Counted from the first letter of the stretch, positions 34,660 through 45,999 are shown. The stretch is DNA of 64,000 nucleotides from Isoetes taiwanensis (GCA_021234155.1 JAJEKV010000004.1:18787310-18851309), one strand, 5' to 3'. Numbers and translations are program-made. Notes: generated from the letters alone by a model not told the origin.

Positions 34660-35290
34660 TCAAATGAGTTATGTGAGAATGTCCATTACCTTGAAATTTG
34701 GTGTTGATCATGATTTCAAAGCGTCAAAAGTGAACCTTGGGTTGGAAAAGGTCTTTGATTCCTTAGAAAAAGTTTGGGCTAGACCCAATAAAGGTTTATA
34801 TACAGCTCTATTGAAGCATTGCGGGGAAATCATGTGTTTACTGAAAGGTGCCAAGTTCACCAGCATATTGTGAAAACTAAGCATGACAGAGATAAGTTAT
34901 TAGCAAATTTGACCGGATCCTTTAAGGATGCCAAGGCTGTATTTGATAAAATGCAGGGCAAGTGCAATGTTTTTTCATGGACAATTTTGCTGTTGTTTTG
35001 TTTGGGAAAATGCAGCTTGAATATGTTGAGGCTAATGAATTTGCCTTTAGCACGGTACTTGGCTGGCACAATTTCCTCTCCAGCATTATTTGCAAAAGGT
35101 AAGTATTTGCATGCCAAACTCATATCTAAGATGTTGAGATTAGATATTGTTATGGATGGTAGACGTGGATGTGTAGGAGATGCAAGTAAACCTTTGCCAC
35201 ATACAATCCTATCTTGGAGCTCAATGATCACAGTTTGTATGCAGAATGGATATGATGAATTTGCAGTGGGCTAATTCGAGACATGTTCTG
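34660..35290 (+). pseudogene. PPR gene N-terminal remnant
   Basis: Two overlapping frames carry PPR sequence: ARPNKGLYTALLKHCG, then QVHQHIVKTKHDRDKLLANL, FKDAKAVFDKMQ with NVFSWTILL, then FAKGKYLHAKLISKML and SWSSMITVCMQNGYDEFAVG. The order matches the first three or four repeats of a PLS-type PPR protein, but it needs frameshifts and stops at about 35272. No targeting peptide or later repeats are seen. Confidence 0.7.
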
Positions 35291-35423
35291 TTTCTTGAGT
35301 TTTATGAAGAAATTCCCAGGAGAACACTTTGTCCAAATTTTGTAATGCATTAGCTCTATGGTGGTATTCTCTAATGTGGGCAATTTTCTAGTAATTCTAT
35401 AAGAGAAAATTGTATGGGGCAAC

Positions 35424-35490
35424 GACTCTCCCGGTGCATGAAAGGCCCTTATGAGCTTCTCACACACCCATTTTGTGCACGATGAGAGTC
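35424..35490 (+). repeat. 67-nt stem-loop module, copy 3
   Basis: It begins GACTCTCCCGGTGCA and ends TGCACGATGAGAGTC. The outer seven and the inner five pairs are kept, and three positions between them do not pair. It is 8 kb from copies 1 and 2, in the same orientation and with the same length. The sequence after it (TCATCATTCAACCAT) resembles the flank of copy 2. Confidence 0.6.
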
Positions 35491-36162
35491 CTGTCATCAT
35501 TCAACCATGCTTTTGCTTCTCCAATAAGCCTTAAATGTGTGATTACATACTTAAAATAACTAAATTGAAAATTTCGATCCAAACCCTAGGCCCTTGGCCT
35601 AGAAAAAAGACTCCAAATTTTCTAATTTAGGATTTTTCTTCTGCAAAGTTGCTCCTGAACTGTTAGCCGATTTCTAGGCAAAATTGAGACGATTGACGCA
35701 CATATGAGCATGATGAGCATGGCAAGGACAAAGCAGACCGCTCAGATGGGAAGGTACTAGAATCAGTCAAGCATCCAAGAGGCCAATGTTTAACAGAGGC
35801 GAGCCGAGCAAATGGCCCAAAGATGGAGAGAAGAATAGGCCGAGAATCCTTGAACTATAGAGCAGGCCGCGAATACTCAAACCACCGAGCAAGTATCAGA
35901 CCAAAAAAAAAAAACTATGAATACCGAGCCAGGGCCAGAAGCTCAGCTGCAAACCCCCCTTTACATATCCAAGAGCAGAACATCTAGAGTCCGGCAAATC
36001 CAACTGAGCCAAAAAAGAAAGTCGGAAGAGATACGGATCTGAATTCCTGCCTGCCCAAAACCACAAAGGTCGTGAAGGATTACATCCTTCCAGCAAATCC
36101 GAAGGTCCGCCATCTCCCAGCAGCCCATCTCACAGATCAAAAATACATTGAAAAGTATAGCC

Positions 36163-36483
36163 TGTTGGAAAACGTATCAGCTATGGACTGATACAAACCT
36201 ACAGCACAGAGTGAGCCAAAGCGGAAGCAAGAATGGAAGAGACACAATAGGAATAGAATAGGAACAATCTGAATGTTCTCTGTATTGCATGTAATCTATA
36301 AATACATGGAATGAATGGCACTGAAAGGCCAACAGCCGAAAACAGAAGGCCAAAGGCCAGAGATGTACATGATGTACTTCTAATGTACTCTAATGTACAT
36401 CAATGTATCTAACGTACATCAATGTATCTAATGTACATCAATGTACTCTAAATGTATTGTAATGTACAGCTTGAATTCTAACA
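36163..36483 (-). repeat. Copia-1 3' LTR
   Basis: 321 bp, containing an array of ATGTAC/ATGTAT words at about 36363-36474 in the U3 part (minus-strand sense) and a TATTTATAG TATA-like box on the minus strand near 36300. Confidence 0.9.
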
Positions 36484-39400
36484 CTCCCCTTTCAAGCTGG
36501 ATAATCTAAAGCTACTGCAATGGTATAACACTAAGTGCTGATCTAAACTGTACAAACTTTTGTGTGCCCAGTGGCTTAGTAAAGATATCTGCAACCATTG
36601 AACCAGTGGGCGAATAGATTAATGAAATGATTGCTTTCTCCACCAGATCATGGACATAATGATAATGAATTGGAATGTGCTTTGTCTGAGGATGATATCC
36701 TGGTCGCTCTGCCATTTTCATGCAACTTTGATTGTCCACATAAACATGAATAGGTTGTTGCGCAGAAATACCAACATCATTAAGCAAGTGGTCATACCAA
36801 ATAAGATCTGCAACTCCAGTAGATAAGGCAATGTATTCTGCCTCTGCTGAAGATCACGCTACAACAGATTGATTTTTGCTTATCCAGCCTACCGCACCTC
36901 CATAAAACATGCATGTGCTACCTGTAGTGGAATGAGAATCCCTGTTGTTATCCCAACTTGCATCAATAAATGCATGAAGACTTGCTGATCCGTTATCACA
37001 ATAACAGATTCCATACTCTTTTGTTCCTTGCAAATAGCGAAGAACACGCTTTGCTAGCTGCCAATGCTTTAACTCATAACAGTGGTTAAACTGACTCAAT
37101 GCAATCACAGCAAAATAAAGATCAGGTCGTGTTATGGTCATGACATACATTAAACTCCCAACAAGCTTCCTATATGGTCGAGAAGATGATTGCGCATTAT
37201 CACAAACAGGTTCATCTTCAAACAATTTGAGGTCAGCTTCCATTGGCATGGAAACAGGCTTACAATCTGCCATGCGAAATTGTTCAAGCAGAAATTCAGC
37301 ATACCATAGTTGGCTGATATGAATTAGCCTCTTCTTCCTATCACGATGTATCTGCATACCCAAGAAAGAGCTAGCTGCACCCAAATCTTTCATCTTAAAC
37401 TTGCTAGCTAGTTGAGATTTAAGTGCTTGAACATCAAGAAGATTGCTGCCCATTGCAAGCATATCATCCACATATAGCACTAAAATCAAATACATACCTC
37501 CCATGCACTTGATGTAGACATTAGAATCTGTTGTAGCAACTTGAAATCCTTCATGCTTAAGTGCATCATCAAACTTCTTGTACCAAACTCGAGATGCCTG
37601 CTTTAAGCCATAAATGGCCTTTCGGAGTTTACATACCTTGTTTTCCTGGCCGGGTACTTCAAAACCTGGAGGTTGCAGCATATAGATGTCTTCAAGAAGA
37701 TCTCCATTCAGAAATGTCGTATCCACATCCATTTGATGAATTTTCCAATCCAATTTGGCTTCTAAGGCAAGCAAAACACGCAAGCTATTCATTCTCACGA
37801 CCGGTGAAAATGTCTCATCATAATCAAAACCTTTGACTTGACTGAAACCGCGAGCAACTAGCCTAGCTTTATACTTGTCAAGGCTGCCATCAGCCTTGTA
37901 CTTCTTCGTGAATAGCCATTTGCAATCCACTGCTTTGCGCCCAATGGGCAAATCAGCAAGTTCCCATACCTGGTTTGCATCCATGGATGCGAGCTCTACC
38001 TCAGCTGCCCGTTTCCAATGTGGAGCTTCAGAGGAAGCCCATGCTTCCTCAATGCTTACTGGTTCACCTTGCACTACCAAGCAACAACCATTCAACCAAA
38101 CTAAGTTCAGCATTTTCAAGAACTTTACGAGAAGGTGTTCTGCTACGTGGTGACAACGGTTGATCGGGAGGAGGGGGCATTCCAATGAGCCGAGGATCAT
38201 GAAGAACTTGATTATGAGGTGGATCATCATTGATGGGTTGTTGCACATCTGCTGGCAAAGGCACATCTTGCTGCGGGTCCAGTCTCAAATCTTGAAGCTC
38301 AACGAGTGGAGGATCATCAAGAACAAGATATTTATCTTGAATGAAGTTTCCATCTGCAAGTGGATCAATACACATAGAATTTGACTCATCAAAAACTACT
38401 TCTGAGCTGGTATATACCTTTCTCCGCTCTTGATCTGAGCTGGTATGCTTTATGATTAGATGCATAGCCAATGAAAGTGCATTTGGTGCTACGGGCATCA
38501 AATTTTTTGCGCAAATGCTCAGGAACATGTACATAAGCGGTACATCCAAAGGTGCGCAAATGAGAAACATCCAGTTTCTCTCGGACCAAACTTCTTCCGA
38601 GTCATCTCATTATCCAAGGCAACCGTGGTCAATCTGTTTTGCACATGAACTGCTGCGACAATTGCATCAGCCCAAAAATACTTTGGTAAATGACTTTCAG
38701 CAAAAGCATACTTCTTGCTTTGCATTGCACAAAAGTCGCGATTCTTCCGCTCCATAACACCGTTTTGTTGAGGAGTAGCCCTCGTTGTGCATTGACGCTG
38801 AATCCCTGCCTGATCACATGTATCATGGAAGAGATCACTAAGATACTCTCCACCACCATCAGTGCGCAATTGCTTAATCTTCTTCTCTGTCTGATTCTCT
38901 ACACATGCTTTATACAATTTAAAAGCCTCAAGAGCATCACCTTTCTTGGTTAGAAAATAGACAATTGTTTTCCGACTAAAATCATCAATAAACGTGATGA
39001 AATATACTACCTTACCAAGGCGCGCAGATACCTCTGTTGGTCCACAAAGATCTGAGTGGACAAGCTCCAGCACTTGCTTTGCTCTGCTGCCTACACTTGC
39101 AAATGATCTGCGAGGGTGCTTACCAAGGATACATGCTTCACAAAGATCCAGGTCTGCCTTCATAGTTATCTTCATGCCATGAACCATGTTCTTCCGCTGC
39201 ATTATTTTTAAAGCTTGAACATTAGCGCGACCGTACCTTTTGTGCCAAAGTAGCACTTTCTCCTTTTCTTTTGCTGATACGACTAGGGCCTGATTTGGAT
39301 CAGACACCTCCAGCTCATACAAATTGCCATGTCTTGAGCCCTTGGCCACTATATCCCCTTCAATCCGTGCATTCTTCAAGAAAAGGACTTCCTTATCATC

Positions 39401-40684
39401 AAAGAAAACTTGCAGACCAGCATCTGCTGCACATGCAACTGATAAAAGGTTTTTTCGCAATTCTGGGACATGTAAGGTTTCTGGAAGTACCTTACTTTCA
39501 CCATTCAATAGCGTGAAATGATATTGACCACTTCCTTGCACTTCAATTTCACTATAATCTCCCAATTGCACCAGACTTTTGTCATTTTGATAACTTGAGA
39601 ATAGATCCCTATCCTTCAACATCACTGACGTGCATGCAGAATCCACTGTAAGAACCTTCTTTCCAGCAGCAGTACATGCACTTGTTTCCACAACAGAAGC
39701 CTCCCCTTTAATTCTGAGACTCCGGTCTGATTGGATAACAAGAGAAGCCTCTCCGTTGATGACTTGTGCCTCAACTAGGTGTGCTTTCTCTGATTTGTTC
39801 TTTCCCTCCGGACAATCGATTGCATAATGATCATATTCAAAATAGTTCCTGCATTGCCCTCTCTTGGCATAAACTTTCTTCGGACGTGCTCCTTTTGATC
39901 CTTCCACCTTCCCATCTGATTGCTTTTTGTAATGAGGCTGCTTAACTTGCCTCCCTCGTGCAAGCATGGCTTGTGATGGCTTGGAATCCTCCACTTTATC
40001 TTTCAAGCGCATCTCTTTCTGCAAAAGCTTAGAGACGGCGTCATCCCATGAAAGACTACTTTAAGCTGTCAAGAAATCAACAAAGTTTTCCCATGAATTG
40101 GGAAGAAAAGCATATGACTGGAGCTTTTGTTGCCCCTCTGGAACTGCATACTTGGAATCTGCTGCTGCCAACATATAAAACATCTCCTTCATTTGATTCA
40201 TGCGTGTATTCAGATCAGCTCCTTCCACATACTTGCAATTCCTAATCTGTGTATACAAATGCATAACTTCACCTTCTGTTTTGGTGCCATACTTATCTTC
40301 AAGCCAAGTCCAAAGAGAATAGATCTACATCTACTTGCATGACTATGGCTCTGGAAAGACACATACATATGCAAGACATTGCTCTATTATCACGGCATTG
40401 CCAATCCTTTTGAAGCTTGATTTGAGCTGCTGTTCCAGCATTCTCTGGTTTAGTTTCAGACCCATCCACTATATCCTAGACATCCTCTGCCATTAGATAT
40501 AACTTCATGGATTTCTTCCAGCCTTGAAACCCTTTGCCATCAAACATAGGTGGCTTCAGAATTGCTGATACAGATCTGGTCTCCATGACCTTCTCCTGCT
40601 CAGATAAGTATTCTACCAGAATTCATTCTCTCAAGTTTCTCTATTGTCGAACTTCCCTTCACATGCCAATAGGCTCTGATACCA

Positions 40685-41005
40685 TGTTGGAAAACGTATC
40701 AGCTATGAACTGATACAAACCTACAGCACAGAGTGAGCCAAAGCGGAAGCAAGAATGGAAGAGACACAATAGGAATAGAATAGGAACAATCTGAATATTC
40801 TCTATATTGCATGTAATCTATAAATACATGGAATGAATGGCACTGAAAGGCCAACAGCCGGAAACAGAAGGCCAAAGGCCAGAGATGTACATGATGTACT
40901 TCTAATGTACTCTAATGTACATCAATGTATCTAACGTACATCAATGTATCTAATGTACATCAATGTACTCTAAATGTATTGTAATGTACAGCTTGAATTC
41001 TAACA
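40685..41005 (-). repeat. Copia-1 5' LTR with adjacent primer-binding site
   Basis: It is nearly identical to the other LTR. The initiator tRNA-Met primer site at 40672-40684 follows directly on the minus strand. Confidence 0.92.
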
Positions 41006-41562
41006 AGCCGGGCCTGGCCTACACTCTGCTCCGAAATCTGCCCGCCCTCTGACCCCCGCAAGCAGATCAACCAGGGTTACATCAACTGCGTCTTCTGCGA
41101 CGGCAGATTGGTTCAGCCGGGTACGCAGAATCCCTTTAACGTCCACTACAGCTGGATTTTTCTGCCCTTGTACAGGTGGTATTTGTATTTCCACCAACGG
41201 ATTCTCCCGAAGCTGCTGGGCGATGATGATTTCCGCGTTGTCGGATTCTCCAGAAGATGTTGGGCGATGATTATTACTGCAATAACGCTCCCTTTGAAGA
41301 TATGGGCGCCGGACCAGACATGGACGAATACGTGAGAATTAGCTTCAAGGCTACCTTCGCCTGCAGTGGTAGGATCTGGGTCTTCGGCCCGGTATGGCTC
41401 GCCCATAAAAAGCCCAACAGCTTCTAGAAATCATCATCGCCCAACAGCTTCTGGAGAATCCGTTCGTGGAAATACAAATACCACCTGTGCCAGAGCAGAA
41501 AAATCTAGCATGTAGTGGACGTTGAAGGGATTCTGCGTATCCGGTTGAACCAATCTGTCGTA

Positions 41563-44500
41563 AGGTAGGGTGAACCACAAATGGTGCCCTGTCCTTTATT
41601 GGCCCCCGTCCGTCACAAAAAAAGGCCCTGTTTAGGGCTTATGTTGGCGCCTCTCTGCACCAACGATTTGGTGCCTAGAGACTTGGAACTGCTCCCCTTT
41701 CCATTCGAATTGCTCCCCATGGCATTCAAAGTGGACGTGACATATTGCGGTGGCTGCCCTAGCAAGATTAAATGGTGGCTGCCTAGAAACAACTACTTTT
41801 TGTGGTCTGCAAGAATTCTGGTGCCTCAAACAACTTGGATCACATCTTTTGGAGGGAGATTTGAAGGCAAATTGAAGATACGTGTTCTAGTCCCCCTATT
41901 TAGTGTAATTCCCACTGCATTTGGTTGGCTGCTTGCATGCATGATCTGCATCATAACACTGCTCCTGCCAATTGCTTGCTTGCTTGCATGTCATGGAATT
42001 GAGGAGAAGAAGAGTAGTGAGATCAGAACCAGTGGAGCCAGCTCCTAGAAGAAGGAGAAAAGGCAAGGATGCAGAGAATGTTGTGATCTTGGAGAGTGAA
42101 GAGGCTCCAGCAGCATCTAAGCTTGTTGGAAATAAAAGAATTAGGTCTTTGGAGAGAGGTTCATGGACACCTGAAGCTATGGAAGAGGCCCTGGTAGCTA
42201 TTGAAGATGGAACTCTGTCCCTTAAGAAGGCATCAAGGCATTTTGGCATTCCTGAGTCCACCCTTAGAAACTGGCATTATGGGAGAAGCACACAAAAGCA
42301 AGGTCCAAAGCCAAGGTTTTTGTGTGATAAGGAAGAAGAGGAGCTTGTCTCATGGGCCATGAATAGGGTGCAGGCAGGTCATGGTGTTACAGTAGATGAG
42401 TTGTGTGCTAGGGCAGGTGAGATGACTAGTGCAAGGAGTGTGCCATGGAAGAATGGAATTCCAGGAAAAGCATGGTGGAGGAGGTTCAGGCATAGGCATC
42501 CTACACTAACATTGAGAAGTCCACAATGTGTAGAGGTGCAAAGAGTTATGGCTTTGAATACTAACAACCGTGAGGCCTTCTATTCCCAATTGCAAAAAGT
42601 GTATGCTGAGCTTGATCTCACACCAGATCGGGTGTGGAATGTGGATGAAACTGGAATACAAGCCGGGGAGAGGAAGGGTGTGAAGGTGCTTGCTGCCAAA
42701 GGTTCACATGTTGTGAATGAGACTGTTCCTAATGATAGGGAATGGATGACAGTAGTTTGTTGTATTAATGCACAAGGGGGCAAGCTACCATGCTGCTATG
42801 TCTTCAGGGGAAAAAGAATGAGGAACTTGGATCTTATAGCAGGGTATGAGGCTGGTGCAAGTATGGGATTTCAGAAAAAAGCATGGATGACAAACCAACT
42901 TTTTGATAAGTGGTTGACATCTCACTTCAAGTATAAAGTGCCTGGTGGTGTAAGCAAACAGAGACCTCATCTGCTCATATGTGATGGACATGGATCACAT
43001 GTCACCATTGAAGTAATTGAGCATGCAAGGGAGATGGACCTGCATATTCTTTGTTTGCCTCCTCAGACTGGCCATAGATTGCAGCCCTTAGATGTCTCAT
43101 GCTTTAGAGCATTTAAAGGTTGCATGTTTAATTTCATTTCGTTTGATCAATTTAGTTGTGAACTAACAATATCTATTTGTTGATTTGTAGGCAAATTTAG
43201 GAGTGTGAGGGCTGATTACATGTTGAAGAAGGAGGCCAAGCTCAAGTCTGCCAAGTCTGCCAACCTTGCAACTAATACAAATGGAAAAAAAGGTAACGAA
43301 TCCCTTGAAAGTTACCAAGGAAGACATGGCTGCCATGGTGTGGCAGGCCATGTCTACTGCTCTTACTCCCGAGAATATAAAGTCTGGTTTTGAGGCCACT
43401 GGAATTTGGCCCTTTGATTACATGCATGTTAAGGCTGACCCTGCTGCAGCCAACTTTGAGAGTGTAATTGTTGATGAAGATGATAGGGAAGATGAGGAAG
43501 ATGGGGAAGATGTTGGAGAAGAAGGTGAGGAAGAGTTAGCAGCCAACCAGCTGCTTGGTATTGCTGGTCAAGTTCCCTTGCATGCTGAAAATACTTGTGC
43601 TGATGCACAAGAGCGCTTACCTTGTGCTAGACAATCTATGCCTCCACCCCCTAGCTGCCAAGTTGAGCAGCAAGCTGCCACTTCGTGGAATGACCCTTTG
43701 GAGGCTGACCAAGCACTTGCATGTGTCCAATTAGCAACAGACCCTAAAGCACAAAAGCTGCCTGTGAAAAGGAAAACTAGAGCCTTGCCAATTGACTTAG
43801 AATCTAGGCTGCTAGTCACAAGTGATGATGTGCTAGCAGCCAAGGTTGAGGCCCTTAGGAGGAAACAAGAGCTAGAGAAGATGAAGATTGAGAGAATTGA
43901 GCAGAGGAAGAGACTTATAGAGATGAGGAAGAAGGCAAGGATAGATGAGCTTGCAAGTAGATTGGAAAGAAGGGCTGCTAAGGAGGCTGAGAAGGCAGCA
44001 ATGCTTGCATATGAGAAGGCAGCTGATGCATGGAGATTAAGAGCATATACCTCGGTTGGAAAGCTGGCCCTAACTGCTGAAGAGATGTTTGGAGCTCCTA
44101 GAACTCTAACTAGTGAGGTTAGAGATGCAAGAGCACGGTGCATGGCAAGGATAATGAAGAAGAAAGGCTATGTGCAAGTTGCAAATGCCTTGAGATCTGA
44201 TTTTGCAGGTTTTCATGATGCACAAGAGGAGTTTAGTGATGGGAACTTTGTTGATGTCCCATGGGATGAGCAAAGAAGGAGCCAAGTGGCTCCATGTGAC
44301 ATTATACTTGACAGCCAGGACCCTTTCAACTATGAAGAAGATGATGTGTGCATACCATCATCAATTGGTGAAGCTGGTCACTTGCAATCAAGAGTTCCAT
44401 TTGGTGATGTTACTAACACTTGTCATGGCTTTGTTGCATGTGCTGGTAAGGATCAAGACATGCAAATTGAGGGAATAGTAGATGATAGTGATGAAGAGGT

Positions 44501-45450
44501 GCATGGGATTAGAAAATGCAAGGTGCTAACTTCCTTGTATTGATGCACCAATCGAGGAGCTGGGGAATAGCTTCAAATTTTGTATCTGCTGCCACATTTT
44601 GTATAGTGTTGCCACATTTTGTATAGTCTTTGCTAGTCACTAGAATGCTCACCAGAAAGGGCATCCCATTTTGTACATCCTTTTACTTGTAATCCTAACT
44701 TGAATTTTGATGTTTTAATTGTGTTTCTTACCAATTTCCTTTGCTGCTATGTGTTGTACAACAGATTAACTTGTATTAACTTGTTTGGGAGATTAACTTA
44801 GGTTTCTCTTGCAAGTTCACTTGCCATTGCATGTTCACTTGTCATGAATGGAGGTAAGTCACACAACCATTTTGCTTTATGCAACCTTTTGTTTTTGGAG
44901 GGCAAGTAATTGTGGCTCGCCATGCAAGTGGTCGCTTGCGCTTGCTTGCCCTCCCTTACTAATTGTTTCATGGTTGCTGCAGAGGGGATGTTTGGGAATG
45001 GCAATTTTGTGCCATGAAGGTTCAATTCCTTCCATCCCCTATAACAGGCCTAGGTTCTTTGGTGGCGGTTGGCTATAGATTGGAAGACATAGAGGAATGA
45101 TGGTAAGCACCTTCGGGTTGTTAGTGTGTCCATTAGTGCTGCTGTGTATCTCCATTTCATGCTCTAACATACACCAAATGTGGTGTTGCAGGTCACCAAA
45201 CGCTACATTGAAGGTAGCTATTTAGGGGGGGCCAATCATGGTCACAGGGCACCAAATGGGGTGTTGAACCCCCCTCCACTAGGCAGCTTGTAGCTCTTAG
45301 GTTATAGGGCCTCTGGCTATGAAATCTACATCATTTTGTAGGTTAGCATCTGGCCTACATGTTGATCCAATTTTTTTTGCAATTGGACATAATAGCTGCA
45401 AGTTATAAGCATTGGTGCCCTTAAAGGCACCAAACCTGGTCACCCTACCT
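41563..45450 (+). mobile_element. Pogo/Tigger-like DNA transposon (Tc1/mariner superfamily), 3.9 kb, full length
   Basis: The ends are inverted repeats: AGGTAGGGTGAACCAC at 41563 and, inverted, AGGTAGGGTGACCAGG at 45450. An 11-bp perfect tip is followed by an imperfect match around TTTGGTGCC. TA flanks both sides (41561-41562 and 45451-45452), the target duplication of this superfamily. The homologous polyphenol oxidase arm near 41085-41090 shows the same flanks joined without the element, so the borders are exact. It carries one transposase gene. Confidence 0.93.
41993..44543 (+). CDS. CENP-B/pogo-type transposase, one intron and one frameshift
   Basis: The start ATG at 41993 opens MELRRRRVVRSEPVEPAPRR, a basic tail. 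SWTPEAMEEALVAIEDGTLS to IPESTLRNW is a psq-type helix-turn-helix. AGHGVTVDELCARAGEMTSA to PGKAWWRRFRHRHP is the CENP-B-type DNA-binding half. The DDE_1 catalytic core follows: VWNVDETGIQAG, LLICDGHGSH and CLPPQTGHRLQPLDVSCF carry the three catalytic acids. An intron at 43119-43190 (GTTGCATG...TTTGTAG, phase 1) joins FKG to KFRSVRADYML. An A7 run at 43285-43291 shifts the frame by one; beyond it VTKEDMAAMVWQAM and NIKSGFEATGIWPFD continue normally. The C-terminus is unusually long: an acidic stretch near 43470-43540 and a Lys/Glu/Arg coiled coil near 43830-44010. The total is about 825 codons against roughly 500 in typical pogo proteins. Confidence 0.88.
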
Positions 45451-45756
45451 TAGCAGAAGATGCAGTGGATGTAACCCTGGTTGATCTGCTTGTGGGATCA
45501 GAGTCGGCCAGATTTTGGAGCAGAGTGTAGGCCCGGCTATACTTTTCAATGTATTTTTGATCTGCGAGATGGGCTGCTGGGCAATGGCGGACCTTCGGAT
45601 TTGCTGGAAGGATGTAATCCTTCACGGCCTTCGTGCTTTTGGGCAGGCAGCAATTCAGATCCCTATCGCTTCCGACTTTTTTTTTTGGCTCAGTTCGATT
45701 TGCCGGACTCTAGATGTTCTGCTCTTGGATATGTACAAGGGGGGTTTGCATCGGTG

Positions 45757-45993
45757 AGCCAAAAAAGAAAGTCTGATAAGATTTACAAGGAGAAGATGGC
45801 CTGGTACCAAAAGTACAAGGTCATGCACGATGAATATGTGGCCTCCTACAATGCATACTGGGTTCATTACATGGAACAAGGATGGCCATCAAAGAAGATC
45901 TTAAATAAGCTGCCCGAACCTCCCAAGGAACCAAAGAAGCGTGCAATACATGCACGCACTTCTGCTCATGCACGAGCATTATGGGAGATTTAG
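45757..45993 (+). CDS. Lysine-rich ORF fragment of unknown family
   Basis: After the inverted arm ends, the plus frame reads SQKRKSDKIYKEKMAWYQKY, HDEYVASYNAYWVHYMEQGW and LPEPPKEPKK, and stops at 45993. The composition (Lys, Tyr, Trp) looks coding rather than random, but I do not recognise the family. No start codon of its own is obvious, since the frame runs in from the repeat arm. An 18-bp word at its start (GAGCCAAAAAAGAAAGTC) also occurs inside the left arm at about 36005. It may be an exon of a disrupted gene or a fragment picked up in the rearrangement. Confidence 0.35.
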   Translation, partial: SQKRKSDKIYKEKMAWYQKYKVMHDEYVASYNAYWVHYMEQGWPSKKILNKLPEPPKEPKKRAIHARTSAHARALWEI

Positions 45994-45999
45994 CACATT

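Larger units (their letters stand above)
36163..41005 (-). mobile_element. Copia-1: LTR retrotransposon, recent but with broken ORFs
   Basis: LTRs at 36163-36483 and 40685-41005 (321 bp each, TG...CA) differ at about four sites. A primer-binding site complementary to initiator tRNA-Met lies at 40672-40684 (TGGTATCAGAGCC on the minus strand). The polypurine tract AAAGGGGAG abuts the other LTR at 36484. AGCC flanks both sides. On the minus strand the order is gag (from Met at 40586, ILKPPMFDGKGFQGWKKS), a zinc knuckle (CRNYFEYDHYAIDC, one Cys replaced by Tyr), protease (TVDSACTS), integrase (LLWHKRYG, FIDDFSRK, RTDGGGEY), RT (LVLYVDDM) and RNase H ending in KPLGTQKF. A stop near 40063, at least three frameshifts at 38.1-38.6 kb and a TGA near 36854 break it. 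Confidence 0.96.
36072..41233 (+). pseudogene. PPO: Polyphenol oxidase (tyrosinase) fragment, left arm, split by Copia-1
   Basis: Polyphenol oxidases are di-copper enzymes that oxidise o-diphenols in plastids. Joining 36072-36162 to 41010-41233 (removing the Copia and one AGCC copy) gives one frame: KDYILPANPKVRHLPAAHL, DQKYIEKYSRAW, DPRKQINQGYINCVFCDG and NVHYSWIFLPLYRWYLYF, then ILPKLLGDDDF. This is the N-terminal half of the tyrosinase domain up to the CuA site. The CuA His-Arg pair is Tyr-Arg here, a lost copper ligand. The homologous sequence extends upstream to about 35940 in other frames. The rest of the gene is absent. It is an inverted partial copy of the minus-strand fragment at 41282-45625. 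Confidence 0.82.
41282..45625 (-). pseudogene. PPO: Polyphenol oxidase (tyrosinase) fragment, right arm, split by a pogo-like element
   Basis: On the minus strand 45625 to 45453 encodes KDYILPANPKVRHCPAAHL, DQKYIEKYSRAYTLL and SDP. After the transposon, 41560 to about 41407 gives LVQPDTQNPFNVHY, and with a frameshift the CuA segment. Positions 41405 to 41282 give GEPYRAEDPDPTTAGEGSLE and NSHVFVHVWSG, the stretch ahead of the CuB site with its H-xxx-H pair. So this copy reaches further into the gene than the left arm, with a deletion between CuA and CuB. The remaining CuB ligands and C-terminal domain are missing. It meets the inverted left arm near 41250-41280. Confidence 0.82.

Noticed and set aside
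36363-36474. CRISPR-like array of short repeats
   Set aside because: The words lie within an LTR, have irregular spacing and no unique spacers, and the genome is a plant's.
37134-40342. Plus-strand ORFs within 36.2-41.0 kb
   Set aside because: They are antisense shadows of the minus-strand Copia-1 polyprotein.
41581-42048. 155-codon plus ORF as a first exon of the transposase
   Set aside because: It overlaps the TIR region in another frame and has no transposase-like sequence. The ATG at 41993 suffices.
43568-44143. 191-codon minus ORF opposite the transposase
   Set aside because: Antisense shadow of the Lys/Glu/Ala-rich coiled-coil part of the transposase.
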